Below, one piece after another: positions 1 to 9,356 of a stretch of 64,000 bases of DNA; the stretch's first letter is position 1, and each line of letters opens with the position of its first letter. Origin of the DNA: Dyella_B jejuensis (lineage in GTDB: Bacteria > Pseudomonadota > Gammaproteobacteria > Xanthomonadales > Rhodanobacteraceae). The notes under the pieces are model-generated. The model was not told where the DNA came from and did no database searches. It saw only the letters and a list, made by a program, of their open reading frames with translations. The translations under genes were made by a program, and so were the position numbers. The DNA lies in assembly GCF_044904675.1 (NCBI RefSeq), contig NZ_JADIKJ010000013.1, positions 62,001 to 126,000 of the forward strand, read 5' to 3'.

Positions 1-2484
1 GAGCGCGACGGTTTCTCCGATGCGTTGATCCTCGAGCGCGCCTGCCGCGAGGCGGGCTTGCCCAGCCCCATGCGGCCGCTGGCGCATACCCGCCGCCGCC
101 GCTCGGTATTCGCGCTGGCCCGGCGCGACGGCGAACTGTTCGGCCGCAATCGCCAGCGTTCGCCAAACGAACCGTTCGGACAATTGATCCGCTCGCTGGA
201 AGGTTTTCCAGAACGCGATATCCAGATCGTGCCCGTCTCCATCTACGTTGGCCGCGCGCCGACGCGCGAAAGCGGTTGGTTCAGCGTGCTGTTCTCGGAA
301 AACTGGGTGGTGGTCGGCCGCTTCCGGCGCATGCTCGCATTGCTGCTCAACGGTCGCGATACCGTGGTGCATTTCTCCGCACCGGTCTCGTTGCGCACAG
401 TGATGAACGAAGCCGGCGAGATCCGTCCGGAACGTTTCGCGCGCAAGCTGGCGCGCGTGTTGCGCACGCATTTCCGTCGTATCCGCGCCGCGGTGATCGG
501 CCCCGACCTGTCGCACCGCCGTACCGTGGTCGATGCCGTGCTCAATGCCGAACCGGTGCGTGCCGCGATCGCCTCCACTGCTGCCAAGGAAAACATCAGC
601 TACGCCAAGGCCTGGGAACGCGCGCACAAGATGATGGTGGAAATCGCCGCCGACTATTCGCATCCTGTGGTACGTTCGGCATCGTTCCTGCTGCGCAATT
701 TCTGGAACAAGCTGTACGACGGCATCACCATGCACCACTTCGACAAGGCCCGCGCTGCGGCGCCCGGCTATGAAGTGGTCTATGTGCCCAGCCATCGCAG
801 CCATGCCGATTACTTGCTGATGTCGTACCAGTTGCATGCCTCGGGCGTGGTGGTGCCGCACATCGCGGCCGGCGTGAATCTCAACCTGCCGCTGATCGGC
901 CCGATCCTGCGCCGCGGCGGCGCGTTCTTCCTGCGCCGCAGCTTCAAGGGCAATGCGCTGTATCCGGTCGTGTTCAATGAATACGTCGCCCAGCTGATCG
1001 ATCGCGGCGTGCCGATGGAATATTTCATCGAAGGCGGGCGCTCGCGCACCGGCCGCCTGCTCGCGCCGCGCGCCGGCATGCTGGCGATGACGGTGCGCGC
1101 CTTCCTGCGCGCGCCGCGTCGTCCCGTGCTGTTCCAGCCGGTCTACATCGGCTACGAGAAGCTGATGGAGGGCAAGAGCTACATCGGCGAACTCTCCGGT
1201 AAGCCGAAAGAGAAAGAATCGCTGCTCGGACTGCTCCGTGGCCTTGGCGTGTTGCGCCAGCGGTATGGGCACGTGTCGCTGAATTTCGGCGAGCCGATCG
1301 AATTGACGCCGCTGCTCGACGACGCCAGCAGCGCGTGGCGCGAGACCACTGCCGACCCGGGCAGCAAGCCCGAATGGCTCAATGCGGTGGTCGATCGGTT
1401 GGCGGAAAAAATCCAGGTCAACATCAATCGTGCCGCCGACGTGAATCCAATCAACTTGCTGGCGTTGGCGCTGCTGGCCACGCCCAAGCATGCGATGGCC
1501 GAAAGCGATCTGCTCGCGCAACTGGACCTGGTGAAGGCGCTGCTCGAGGAGCTGCCCTATTCCGACCGCGTGACGCTTACGCCGCTGGCGCCCGACGCCA
1601 TCATCGCCTACGGCGAGCAAATGGGCTGGATCACGCGCGTGCGCCACCCGCTGGGCGACGTACTGACGGTGGAGGGCGAGCCGGCGGTACTGCTGAGCTA
1701 CTTCCGCAACAACGTACTGCATCTGACCGCCGCCGCTGCCTGGGTCGCGTGTTGCTTTCTCAACAACCGGCGCATGTCGCGCGCGTCGATTTTGCGGCTC
1801 GGCCGCATCATCTATCCCTTCATCCAGGGCGAACTGTTCCTGCCCTGGGACGGCGAGGGGTTTGCCGCGCAGTTGCAGGCGACCATCGATTTCTTCGTTC
1901 GCCGCGGCCTGCTGGAAGCCACCGGCGAAGGTCGCGTGCTGGAACGCGGTCCCGGGCAGGACGATGCCGCGTACCAGCTCAGGGTGATCGCACGCAGCCT
2001 GATCCAGGCCTTCGAACGCTACTACATCGCCATCGCGGCGCTGGCCAAGAACGGCCCGCATACGGTTACCGCCAGCGAGCTGGAAAACATCTGCACGCTT
2101 ACCGCGCAACGCCTGAGCCTGCTCAGCGAGCCGACCGCGCCGGAATTTTTCGACAAGGCGTTATTTCGCGGCTTCATCCAGAAGCTGCGCGAACATCGCG
2201 TCGTATGGACCGATACGGACGGCAAGCTCGACTATGACGTCGCGCTGGACGATATGGTGCGCGACGCCCGCGTGATCCTGGCGCGCGAAATGCGCCACTC
2301 GATCCTGAAGATCACCGGCGGCGACGGAGAAAAGGAGCCTGCCCATGCTCCGGTGGAAGCACCACAGCCACCCAGCACGGCGCTGAACACCAGCGAGGAA
2401 CTGCATGAGCGGCATGTGATTGCCGAACACCGTGAGCACGAGCGTGCCAGCCATGATAAACAGGATCCGGATGACGCGGCATAG
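1..2484 (+). CDS. plsB: Glycerol-3-phosphate acyltransferase, 5'-truncated by window
   Basis: Inner-membrane sn-glycerol-3-phosphate acyltransferase, first step of phospholipid synthesis. The frame is open from base 1, so the N-terminus lies outside the window; the TTG at 25 is only the first possible start codon inside it. Seen: the acyltransferase block HRSHADYLL with the HX4D catalytic pair near codon 265, then GAFFLRRSF and the glycerol-phosphate binding block EGGRSRTG near codon 345. These are the three blocks of the PlsB family. The visible 827 codons fit a PlsB of roughly 850-890 residues. The C-terminal tail is acidic and His/Glu-rich. It ends 39 bp before a convergent LysR gene. Confidence 0.95.
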   Translation, partial: ERDGFSDALILERACREAGLPSPMRPLAHTRRRRSVFALARRDGELFGRNRQRSPNEPFGQLIRSLEGFPERDIQIVPVSIYVGRAPTRESGWFSVLFSENWVVVGRFRRMLALLLNGRDTVVHFSAPVSLRTVMNEAGEIRPERFARKLARVLRTHFRRIRAAVIGPDLSHRRTVVDAVLNAEPVRAAIASTAAKENISYAKAWERAHKMMVEIAADYSHPVVRSASFLLRNFWNKLYDGITMHHFDKARAAAPGYEVVYVPSHRSHADYLLMSYQLHASGVVVPHIAAGVNLNLPLIGPILRRGGAFFLRRSFKGNALYPVVFNEYVAQLIDRGVPMEYFIEGGRSRTGRLLAPRAGMLAMTVRAFLRAPRRPVLFQPVYIGYEKLMEGKSYIGELSGKPKEKESLLGLLRGLGVLRQRYGHVSLNFGEPIELTPLLDDASSAWRETTADPGSKPEWLNAVVDRLAEKIQVNINRAADVNPINLLALALLATPKHAMAESDLLAQLDLVKALLEELPYSDRVTLTPLAPDAIIAYGEQMGWITRVRHPLGDVLTVEGEPAVLLSYFRNNVLHLTAAAAWVACCFLNNRRMSRASILRLGRIIYPFIQGELFLPWDGEGFAAQLQATIDFFVRRGLLEATGEGRVLERGPGQDDAAYQLRVIARSLIQAFERYYIAIAALAKNGPHTVTASELENICTLTAQRLSLLSEPTAPEFFDKALFRGFIQKLREHRVVWTDTDGKLDYDVALDDMVRDARVILAREMRHSILKITGGDGEKEPAHAPVEAPQPPSTALNTSEELHERHVIAEHREHERASHDKQDPDDAA

Positions 2485-2523
2485 CCGGGTCGGCACCGCG
2501 TCATCCTGAGCATCACTCCGCCA

Positions 2524-3438
2524 TCAATGCGCCACGCCGGCCTTGATGGCTTCCGCCACGTGCCGTCGAAACCATGTATGTGCGGGATCCTCCTGGGTCG
2601 AGGCATGCCAATACGCCATGATCGGCACCGTCTTGAGCTTGATCGGCAGCGGTAACACCGCAATCGGCAGCAGTGCCGCCAGATGGATGGCGTAGGAGCG
2701 CGGCACGGTCAGCAACAGGTCGGTACCGGCGACCATCTGGCACGCCGAGAAATAGTGCTGGCAGGTCAGCCTTACCTGGCGAAACGTGCCGCTCTGGCCG
2801 AGCAATACATCCAGCGCGCTTGCCTCGCCCAGCGGCGATACGGTGACATGCGCGGCGGACAGGTATTCATGCCGTTTCAGCGCTTTCGAAAGCACATGCC
2901 CCGCGCGCATCACGACCACCAGGGTTTCATCTGCAAGATGCTCGCGCACGATCTGCGGGCCGGCTCGCAAAGGTCGATCGACGACGAGGTCGAGCGTCCC
3001 CGCGCGCAGTTCGCGATCGACCTCGTCGGCTGCGATGCGACGGCTCAGCACGCGCACGTGCGGTGCCTCGCGCTCAAGCTGTGCGAGCAAGGCCGGCAAC
3101 GCGATCGATTCGAGAATGTCGCGAAAACCCACGCTGAAAGTGAGTTCCAGCCGCAACGCATCGAAGCGCGGCTGCGCGTGCGCGCTGGCATGCAGGCCCT
3201 CCAGATGCGCCTGTATCGCTGGCATCATCGCGCGCACCCGTTCCGTGGGCAGCAGGCGATTCCCCTGGCGCACGAACAGCGGATCGCCCAGATGATCGCG
3301 CAAGCGCTTCAAGGCATGCGTAACCGCAGGCTGGGTCAGGTGCAGCACGCGCGCCGCGGCGCTGACGCCGCCCTGGGTGTAGATCGCATCCAATACGCGG
3401 AAGAGATTCAGATCGATGCGTTGGTCGGTGCGTTCCAT
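2524..3438 (-). CDS. LysR-family transcriptional regulator
   Basis: 304 residues, typical LysR length. The winged-helix DNA-binding domain spans about residues 9-66 (DLNLFRVLDAIY, then SAAARVLHLTQPAVTHALKRL), followed by a substrate-binding domain of the NodD/PcpR-like group starting near residue 95 (LELTFSVGFRDI). It is transcribed divergently from the acyl-CoA dehydrogenase operon starting at 3578. The shared 139-bp gap contains a T-N11-A dyad, so control of that operon and of itself is the natural inference. The effector is unknown. Confidence 0.9.
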   Translation of the reverse strand: MERTDQRIDLNLFRVLDAIYTQGGVSAAARVLHLTQPAVTHALKRLRDHLGDPLFVRQGNRLLPTERVRAMMPAIQAHLEGLHASAHAQPRFDALRLELTFSVGFRDILESIALPALLAQLEREAPHVRVLSRRIAADEVDRELRAGTLDLVVDRPLRAGPQIVREHLADETLVVVMRAGHVLSKALKRHEYLSAAHVTVSPLGEASALDVLLGQSGTFRQVRLTCQHYFSACQMVAGTDLLLTVPRSYAIHLAALLPIAVLPLPIKLKTVPIMAYWHASTQEDPAHTWFRRHVAEAIKAGVAH

Positions 3439-3499
3439 GGAGCCTCGCCGGATGGTCTGGACGTTACCGGTGCAGGATACGCCAACCCATGCATGTAAC

Positions 3500-3513
3500 T
3501 AATGGGCACTCAT
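3500..3513. promoter_or_regulatory. Candidate LysR-type operator dyad
   Basis: In the AT-rich gap between the divergent LysR gene and the acyl-CoA dehydrogenase operon, ATGGG-CA-CTCAT forms an imperfect dyad (4 of 5 arm bases) and fits the LysR T-N11-A rule (T at 3500, A at 3512). It sits about 65 bp from each start codon. The placement is suggestive; the sequence alone is weak evidence. Confidence 0.35.
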
Positions 3514-3577
3514 AAGACATATTCATTTCAATAATTGCTCTCAGGGGGCGTAGGCTGGGGCAAAGAGGAATACCGCC

Positions 3578-4810
3578 GTGGATTTCGCCCCGTCCGAACG
3601 TACCCAGGCATTAGCCGCGCGCCTTGCCCGCTTCATGCGCGAGGAGATCGCGCCTGCCGAGACCAGCTATGCCGCCGCGATGACCGGCAGCGCCGATCAC
3701 CGCGCCTGGCAACAGCCCGCAATCATGGAAACGCTGAAGCAAAAGGCGCGTGCGGCGGGCTTATGGAACTTGTTCCTGCCCGCTACCGAACAAGGCGCCG
3801 GGTTGGCCAATGTCGACTACGCGCCATTGGCAGAGATCATGGGGCATTCCTTCATGGCTCCGGAAGTGTTCAACTGCAGCGCGCCGGATACCGGCAACAT
3901 GGAAGTGCTGCATCGCTATGGCACGCCTGGGCAGCGCGAGCGCTGGCTGAAGCCGCTGCTCGCAGGCGAGATACGCTCGGGCTTCGGCATGACCGAACCG
4001 GAGGTCGCTTCATCGGATGCCACCAACATGCGTGCGACCGCACGCATCGATGGCCAACATGTCGTGCTCGATGGCCGCAAATGGTGGACCACCGGCGCGG
4101 GGCATCCGCATTGCCGTTTCGTGATCTTCATGGGCCTGAGCGATGCGCAGGCAGCACCGCACAGGCGGCATACCATGGTGATCTGTCCGCTCGATGCGAC
4201 CGGCGTAAAGATCGAGCGCATGTTGCCGGTGTTCCATGGCTACGACGAACCGTCCGGCCATGCCGAAATCAGCTTTACGCAAGTGCGCCTGCCGCTCGAA
4301 CACGTGATCCTCGGCGCGGGACGCGGCTTCGAGATCGCGCAGGGACGTCTCGGTCCGGGCCGCATTCACCACTGCATGCGTGCGATCGGCGCGGCAGAGC
4401 GCGCATTGTCCTTGTTGTGCAAGCGCGCCGTGTCGCGCGTCGCCTTCGGCAAGCCACTCGCCGAACTCGGCGGCAATGCCGATATCGTGGCGAACTTGCG
4501 CATCGCGATCGAACAGGCACGCTTGCTGACGCTGAAGACGGCCTGGACACTGGACACGCATGGCACGAAAGCGGCGTTGAGCTTGATTTCCCAGATCAAG
4601 GTCGTAGTGCCCGCGGTGGCGCAGCAGGCGGCCGATGCCGCCATCCAGATCCACGGCGGCGCCGGCCTTTCCGACGATTTTCCGTTGACGCAACTGTTTG
4701 CCTATGCGCGCGTGCTGCGGCTGGCCGACGGCCCGGACGAAGTGCATCGCAATGTAGTAGCCAGGCATGAAATCAAGGCGCAGCAACACCACATGGAATC
4801 CTCGCCATGA
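3578..4810 (+). CDS. Acyl-CoA dehydrogenase family protein
   Basis: 410 residues. FAD-dependent alpha,beta-dehydrogenation of an acyl-CoA is expected. Seen: the flavin-binding block FGMTEPEVASSDATN near residue 140, the KWWTTGA strand, the R-V-A-F-GK helix, and the C-terminal IHGGAGLSDDFPL and DGPDEVHR segments typical of the ACAD10/11-like branch. GTG start at 3578 preceded by AGAGGA. First gene of a six-gene operon; its stop overlaps the next start by ATGA. ACAD10/11-type proteins act on hydroxy-acyl-CoAs together with an APH-like kinase, which is exactly the next gene. The substrate is not known from sequence. Confidence 0.9.
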   Translation: MDFAPSERTQALAARLARFMREEIAPAETSYAAAMTGSADHRAWQQPAIMETLKQKARAAGLWNLFLPATEQGAGLANVDYAPLAEIMGHSFMAPEVFNCSAPDTGNMEVLHRYGTPGQRERWLKPLLAGEIRSGFGMTEPEVASSDATNMRATARIDGQHVVLDGRKWWTTGAGHPHCRFVIFMGLSDAQAAPHRRHTMVICPLDATGVKIERMLPVFHGYDEPSGHAEISFTQVRLPLEHVILGAGRGFEIAQGRLGPGRIHHCMRAIGAAERALSLLCKRAVSRVAFGKPLAELGGNADIVANLRIAIEQARLLTLKTAWTLDTHGTKAALSLISQIKVVVPAVAQQAADAAIQIHGGAGLSDDFPLTQLFAYARVLRLADGPDEVHRNVVARHEIKAQQHHMESSP

Positions 4811-5877
4811 GCGACACGCTGGACCAGGCACGCACGTTGCGCGAGGAAGATGCGTTCGATATCGCCGGCGTCGATGCCTTCCTGAAACAACATCTCGAAG
4901 GCTTGCATGGCGTGCCGACAGTTGCCCAATTTTCCGGCGGCGCTTCCAACCTTACTTACCTGCTGAACTATCCCGGACGGGAACTGGTACTGCGCCGCCC
5001 GCCGGCCGGCGCCAAGGCGAAATCGGCGCACGACATGTTGCGCGAAGCGCAGGTGATGGCGGCGCTCAAACCGCACTATCCGTATGTGCCTGGCATTCTT
5101 GCCATCTGCGATGACGCGGCGGTCATCGGTCAACACTTCTACGTCATGGAACGCCTGCGCGGCAGCATCCTGCGCCGCGACGTACCGCCGGAACTCGGGC
5201 TCGATGCCGAGCGCACGCGCCAGCTCTGCACTGCCTTCATTGATCGCCTGGTCGAACTGCATCAGGTCGATACCGCGAGCCCGGCACTGCAGCACCTTGG
5301 CAAAGGCGAAGGCTACATCGCGCGCCAGGTCGTCGGCTGGAGCGAGCGCTGGCGCCAGGCGGCCACCGAAGGCACCGATCCTTGCGAGGACGTGCTGGCC
5401 TGGCTGGCCGAAACACGACCCGCGCACGACAACGCCACTTGCGTGATCCATAACGACTACCGCTTCGACAACGTCGTGCTCGATCCGCACGAGCCGTTGC
5501 ACATTATCGGCGTACTGGACTGGGAGATGGCGACGCTGGGTGATCCGCTGATGGACCTGGGCGGGGCGCTGGCCTATTGGGTGCAGGCCGACGATGACGC
5601 GGTGTTCCAGTCGTTCCGCCGCCAGCCCTCCAATGCGCCCGGCATGCTGACTCGCTGTGAAGTGATCGATTATTACGGCGCACGTACCGGCTGGAGCGTG
5701 GACAATTTCGATTTCTACGAAGTTTTTGGGTTGTTCCGGCTGATGGTGATCATCCAGCAGATCTATCGCCGCTTTGTGCTGGGCCAGACCACTCGCGCGC
5801 AATTCGCCGGTTTCGGCGACGCCGCCCGCTATATCGGCGCGCGCTGCCGCGGTGTCATTGCCCGTTCGGCCTTGTAA
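4807..5877 (+). CDS. APH-type phosphotransferase (ACAD10/11 kinase-like)
   Basis: 356 residues with the aminoglycoside-phosphotransferase (protein-kinase-like) fold. A glycine-rich loop FSGGASNLTY lies at about 42-51, the catalytic loop HNDYRFDN at 215-222, and the metal-binding DWE at 238-240 followed by ATLGDPLMDLG. The N-terminus resembles the kinase domain found fused to acyl-CoA dehydrogenase in ACAD10, where it phosphorylates 4-hydroxyacyl-CoAs. Its overlap with the dehydrogenase gene (ATGA at 4807) argues for the same partnership here. It is unlikely to be an antibiotic-resistance enzyme. Confidence 0.87.
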   Translation: MSDTLDQARTLREEDAFDIAGVDAFLKQHLEGLHGVPTVAQFSGGASNLTYLLNYPGRELVLRRPPAGAKAKSAHDMLREAQVMAALKPHYPYVPGILAICDDAAVIGQHFYVMERLRGSILRRDVPPELGLDAERTRQLCTAFIDRLVELHQVDTASPALQHLGKGEGYIARQVVGWSERWRQAATEGTDPCEDVLAWLAETRPAHDNATCVIHNDYRFDNVVLDPHEPLHIIGVLDWEMATLGDPLMDLGGALAYWVQADDDAVFQSFRRQPSNAPGMLTRCEVIDYYGARTGWSVDNFDFYEVFGLFRLMVIIQQIYRRFVLGQTTRAQFAGFGDAARYIGARCRGVIARSAL

Positions 5878-5879
5878 TC

Positions 5880-6569
5880 GTGCGCAGCCTGCTGCTCATC
5901 CGTCACGGGCAGGCCAGCTTCCGGGCCGCCGATTACGATCGGTTATCGCCGATCGGCGAAGAACAATCGCGCCGCCTTGGTGCATGGCTGGCCGCTTGCG
6001 GCGCGATGCCGGAACTGGTTGTGGTCGGACCGCGCCAGCGGCATCGGCGCACAGCCGAGCTTTGCCTCGCTGCCGCCGGCATCGATCGCCCGCTGTTATC
6101 GCTACCGGGCCTGGATGAAGTCGACCATCAGCAACTGCTCGCACGTTTGCGCCCGGACCTGGACGGCGCGGATGCATTGCACGCCGAACTCAAGCGCGCA
6201 CCCGAACCCTTTCGCGCGTTCCAGCAACTGTTCGCCGCCGCTGTCGCGCGCTGGGTAGAAGGCAGCCATGACGCCGACTATACGCAAACGTGGGCAGCCT
6301 TTCGCGAGCAGGCGCTGCAAACATTGCGCACCCTGGCAGCGCACGAGGCACCGACGCTTTGGGCATTTACCTCCGGCGGACCTATCGCGGTGATCGCCAA
6401 CGCCCTGCTCGATGCGCCCGCCAGCGACGCCTTCAAGTTGAGCTGGCCGCTGGTCAATACCAGCCTGACCAAGCTACGGCAGGGCAGGCATGGCCCTTCG
6501 CTGGTCAGCTATAACGGATGGCCGCACCTGGAGCGCTGCGAAGACCAGCACCTGGTCACGCTTCGCTGA
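5880..6569 (+). CDS. Histidine phosphatase superfamily protein
   Basis: 229 residues. The phosphoglycerate-mutase/phosphatase signature RHGQ with the nucleophile His8 is clear near the N-terminus. GTG start only 2 bp after the kinase stop. The second catalytic motif, usually a His-Gly pair near residue 165, reads TSGGPI (164-169) with no histidine, so catalysis may be altered or use another residue. Context (dehydrogenase, kinase, phosphatase, SDRs) suggests it acts on a phosphorylated intermediate of the same pathway, but that is inference. Confidence 0.85.
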   Translation: MRSLLLIRHGQASFRAADYDRLSPIGEEQSRRLGAWLAACGAMPELVVVGPRQRHRRTAELCLAAAGIDRPLLSLPGLDEVDHQQLLARLRPDLDGADALHAELKRAPEPFRAFQQLFAAAVARWVEGSHDADYTQTWAAFREQALQTLRTLAAHEAPTLWAFTSGGPIAVIANALLDAPASDAFKLSWPLVNTSLTKLRQGRHGPSLVSYNGWPHLERCEDQHLVTLR

Positions 6570-6596
6570 TCAACTTTTTTCTACGAGACACTCACC

Positions 6597-7367
6597 ATGA
6601 CCGCCACGCCAAGCTTCGACCTCACCGGCAAGATCGCGCTCGTCACCGGCGCCAGCCGCGGCATCGGCGCCGAGATCGCCAAATTGCTCGCGGCCCACGG
6701 TGCCCACGCCATCGTGTCCAGCCGCAAGCAAGCCGATTGCCAGACCGTGGTCGATGAGATCACCGCCGCTGACGGCTCCGCCGAAGCCATCGCCTGCCAT
6801 ATCGGCGAACTGGCACAGATCGAGGCACTGTTCGCGCACGTCGCGCAGAAACATGGCCGCCTGGATGTGCTGATCAACAATGCGGCGACCAATCCCTATT
6901 TTGGCCACATCCTGGACACCGAGGCCTCGGTATTCCAGAAGACCGTCGACGTGAATATCCGCGGCTATTTCTATATGTCCACGCATGGCGCGCGGCTGAT
7001 GGCGAAAAACGGCGGTGGCGCGATCGTCAATGTGGCCTCGGTCAACGGCGTGGTGCCGGGAGCGCAACAGGGCATCTATTCCATCACCAAGGCGGCCGTG
7101 ATCTCGATGACCAAGGCGTTCGCGGTGGAATGCGCCGCATCCGGCGTGCGTTGCAACGCGCTGCTGCCGGGATTGACCGATACCAAGTTCGCTTCCGTGC
7201 TGGTCAACACGCCGGCCATCCTCAAGCAGGCGCTCGCGCACGTGCCGATGCGCCGCGTCGCGCAACCGTCGGAGATGGCCGGCGCCGCGCTCTATCTCGC
7301 TTCCGACGCTGCCTCCTACACCACCGGCGCGATCTTGAACGTCGATGGCGGCTATCTCAGCGTCTGA
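6597..7367 (+). CDS. SDR family oxidoreductase (first)
   Basis: 256 residues, classical short-chain dehydrogenase. Cofactor motif TGASRGIG at 17-24, NNAA at 94-97, catalytic Ser148, Tyr161 and Lys165 (YSITK). The C-terminal GAILNVDGGYLSV is typical. Starts 27 bp after the phosphatase stop. Probably oxidises or reduces a hydroxy/keto-acyl intermediate alongside the neighbouring acyl-CoA dehydrogenase; it could also be a general alcohol dehydrogenase. Confidence 0.88.
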   Translation: MTATPSFDLTGKIALVTGASRGIGAEIAKLLAAHGAHAIVSSRKQADCQTVVDEITAADGSAEAIACHIGELAQIEALFAHVAQKHGRLDVLINNAATNPYFGHILDTEASVFQKTVDVNIRGYFYMSTHGARLMAKNGGGAIVNVASVNGVVPGAQQGIYSITKAAVISMTKAFAVECAASGVRCNALLPGLTDTKFASVLVNTPAILKQALAHVPMRRVAQPSEMAGAALYLASDAASYTTGAILNVDGGYLSV

Positions 7368-7409
7368 AGCAACCCAGATCAAGTACGCCTTAACCAGCAG
7401 GGAGTTGGC

Positions 7410-8195
7410 ATGACTGGTCCAGCACAACGTGTTACCGGCAAACACGCCTTCATTACCGGCGCGGCGGGCGGCCTTGGCGCCGCCATCGCACGCATGCTGG
7501 CACGGCATGGCGCCAAGGTATTCCTTACCGACGTCGACGAACTCGGTGTTTCGGCGCTTGCGGCGCAGATCAATCGCGAACTCGGCACGCACGCCGCCTG
7601 GCATGCGCAGCAGGATGTCAGTGATGAAGCCTTGTGGCAGCATCGCCTGGCTGAAGCCGCCGAAGCGATGGGCGGCTTGTCCGTGCTGGTCAATAACGCA
7701 GGCATCGGCTCATTGGGCGGCGTCGAGCAGATCGAACTGAAAGAGTGGCGCCGCGTGATGAGCATCAACCTCGACAGCATCCTGTTCGGCTGCAAATACG
7801 CCTTGCCCTTGCTGCGCGAGCAACAGCCCGCGTCGATCGTGAATATTTCCTCGCTCGCCGCCTTCAAGGTCGACCCCGCCTACACCGCTTACAACACCTC
7901 CAAGGCAGCCGTGGCGATGTTGACCAAATCGGTTGCCGTCGATTGCGCGAAGCAAGGCATCGACGTGCGCTGCAATTCGATCCATCCGGCCTTCATCCGC
8001 ACCGGTATCGTTGCACCGTTTTTCGCGGCGCTTGGCGAAGAGGAGGCCACGCGCAAACTCACGCGCGGCATTCCCATGCATCGGCTTGGCGAACCCGACG
8101 ATGTCGCCTATGCCGTGTTGTACCTGGCATCCGACGAAAGCCGCTATGTCACCGCCGCCGAGCTAGTCATCGATGGCGGCGCCTGCGCCGTATGA
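7410..8195 (+). CDS. SDR family oxidoreductase (second)
   Basis: 261 residues, classical SDR. Cofactor loop TGAAGGLG at 17-24, NNAG at 95-98, catalytic Tyr161 and Lys165 (YNTSK) after the NISS strand. The C-terminus ELVIDGGACAV is the usual SDR end. GGGAG lies upstream of the ATG. It is only distantly similar to the preceding SDR, so the pair is not a recent duplication. Two different SDRs in one operon suggest two successive keto/hydroxy steps. Confidence 0.88.
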   Translation: MTGPAQRVTGKHAFITGAAGGLGAAIARMLARHGAKVFLTDVDELGVSALAAQINRELGTHAAWHAQQDVSDEALWQHRLAEAAEAMGGLSVLVNNAGIGSLGGVEQIELKEWRRVMSINLDSILFGCKYALPLLREQQPASIVNISSLAAFKVDPAYTAYNTSKAAVAMLTKSVAVDCAKQGIDVRCNSIHPAFIRTGIVAPFFAALGEEEATRKLTRGIPMHRLGEPDDVAYAVLYLASDESRYVTAAELVIDGGACAV

Positions 8196-8220
8196 CGAAC
8201 CGAACGCAAAGGCCACACTC

Positions 8221-9237
8221 ATGACCATGATCAATCGCCAGCTACGCCTGAAAACGCGCCCCGAAGGACTGGTCAGGCGCGACGACTTCGAACTGCAAGA
8301 GCAAGCCGTGCCGGAGCTTAAGAACGGCCAATGCCTGGTGCGCGTGCTTTATCTGTCGATGGACCCGACCAACCGCGTCTGGATGAGCGATATCCCGCAG
8401 TACATGCCGCCGGTGGCGATCGGTGAAGTGATGCGTGCGCTGGGCCTCGGCCGCGTGGTCGCGTCAAAGTCTGCGCACTACGCCGAAGGCGACCTGGTAC
8501 AAGGCTTGCTGGGATGGCAGGACTACGCGGTGATCGACGATCGCCGTCGCCAGGACTACGTCACCCTGCCGAGCAACTTGTCCGTACCGCTGCCGACCCT
8601 GCTTGGCGCCTGCGGTTTCAGCGGCATCACGGCCTACTATGGCCTTACGGATATCGCGCCCGTACAACCGGGCGAGACGCTGGTGGTTTCCGCCGCCGCC
8701 GGCTCGGTCGGATCGATCGCCGGCCAGATCGGCAAGTTGCGCGGCGCGCGCGTGGTGGGCATCGCCGGCGGCGCGGACAAGTGCCGTCATCTGGTCGACG
8801 ATCTCGGTTTCGACGCCGCGGTCGACTACAAGGCCGACGACTGGAAGCAGTCGCTGGCCGAGGCCACGCCCGACGGCGTACACGTGAATTTCGAAAACGT
8901 CGGCGGACCCGTCATGCGCGCGGTGCTCTCGCGCATGGTAAATGGCGGTCGTGTCGCGCTATGTGGCTTGATCGCCAATTACACCAGCACCAACCGGCCC
9001 GGCGACGACTACAGCATCGTCATCGTCAAGCGCCTCAGTGTGCGCGGCTTCCTGGCGTTCGACTACCAGGACACCGCGAAGGCGATCCAGGACTTGATCG
9101 GCTGGGTGACGAGCGGCCGCATCAAGGCCGAAGAGACCATCGAACACGGACTGGAAAACGCGCCGCTGGTATTGAACAAATTGTTCGAGGGCAGCCATCG
9201 CGGCAAGTTGCTGTTGCGCGTGGCAAAAGAAGCCTGA
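8221..9237 (+). CDS. NADP-dependent MDR oxidoreductase (CurA/leukotriene-B4 dehydrogenase-like)
   Basis: 338 residues. Zinc-independent medium-chain dehydrogenase/reductase of the prostaglandin reductase / CurA group: substrate segment LYLSMDPTNRVWMSD, the GITAYYGL helix and the nucleotide loop AAAGSVGS at about 158-165. Such enzymes reduce double bonds of enones or enoyl compounds with NADPH. The frame extends upstream to 8173, but that segment overlaps the preceding gene; ATG 8221 aligns with the family start. Last gene of the operon; a hairpin follows at 9301. Confidence 0.87.
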   Translation: MTMINRQLRLKTRPEGLVRRDDFELQEQAVPELKNGQCLVRVLYLSMDPTNRVWMSDIPQYMPPVAIGEVMRALGLGRVVASKSAHYAEGDLVQGLLGWQDYAVIDDRRRQDYVTLPSNLSVPLPTLLGACGFSGITAYYGLTDIAPVQPGETLVVSAAAGSVGSIAGQIGKLRGARVVGIAGGADKCRHLVDDLGFDAAVDYKADDWKQSLAEATPDGVHVNFENVGGPVMRAVLSRMVNGGRVALCGLIANYTSTNRPGDDYSIVIVKRLSVRGFLAFDYQDTAKAIQDLIGWVTSGRIKAEETIEHGLENAPLVLNKLFEGSHRGKLLLRVAKEA

Positions 9238-9300
9238 TCTCGTAAGAACTGGCCTCAAGGCATGGCAACGGACGTTCTACTCAGATGACCTTCGCTGCGG

Positions 9301-9341
9301 CATCGCCCGTTCGAGAACCAGGCGGCTTCGAACGGGCGATG
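9301..9341. terminator. Hairpin between convergent genes
   Basis: Perfect 14-bp stem (9301-9314 with 9328-9341, extendable by one G-U pair) and a 13-nt loop, midway between the end of the MDR gene and the end of the autotransporter gene. No U-tract on either side, so it may stop transcription weakly or protect both 3' ends. Confidence 0.5.
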
Positions 9342-9356
9342 AGCGCGCTGCCATTA

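Noticed and set aside
25..27. TTG as start of plsB
   Set aside because: The frame is open to base 1 and the preceding residues fit; the gene is simply cut by the window edge.
4807..5877. Antibiotic-resistance aminoglycoside kinase
   Set aside because: APH fold only; operon context and similarity to the ACAD10 kinase domain point to acyl-CoA metabolism.
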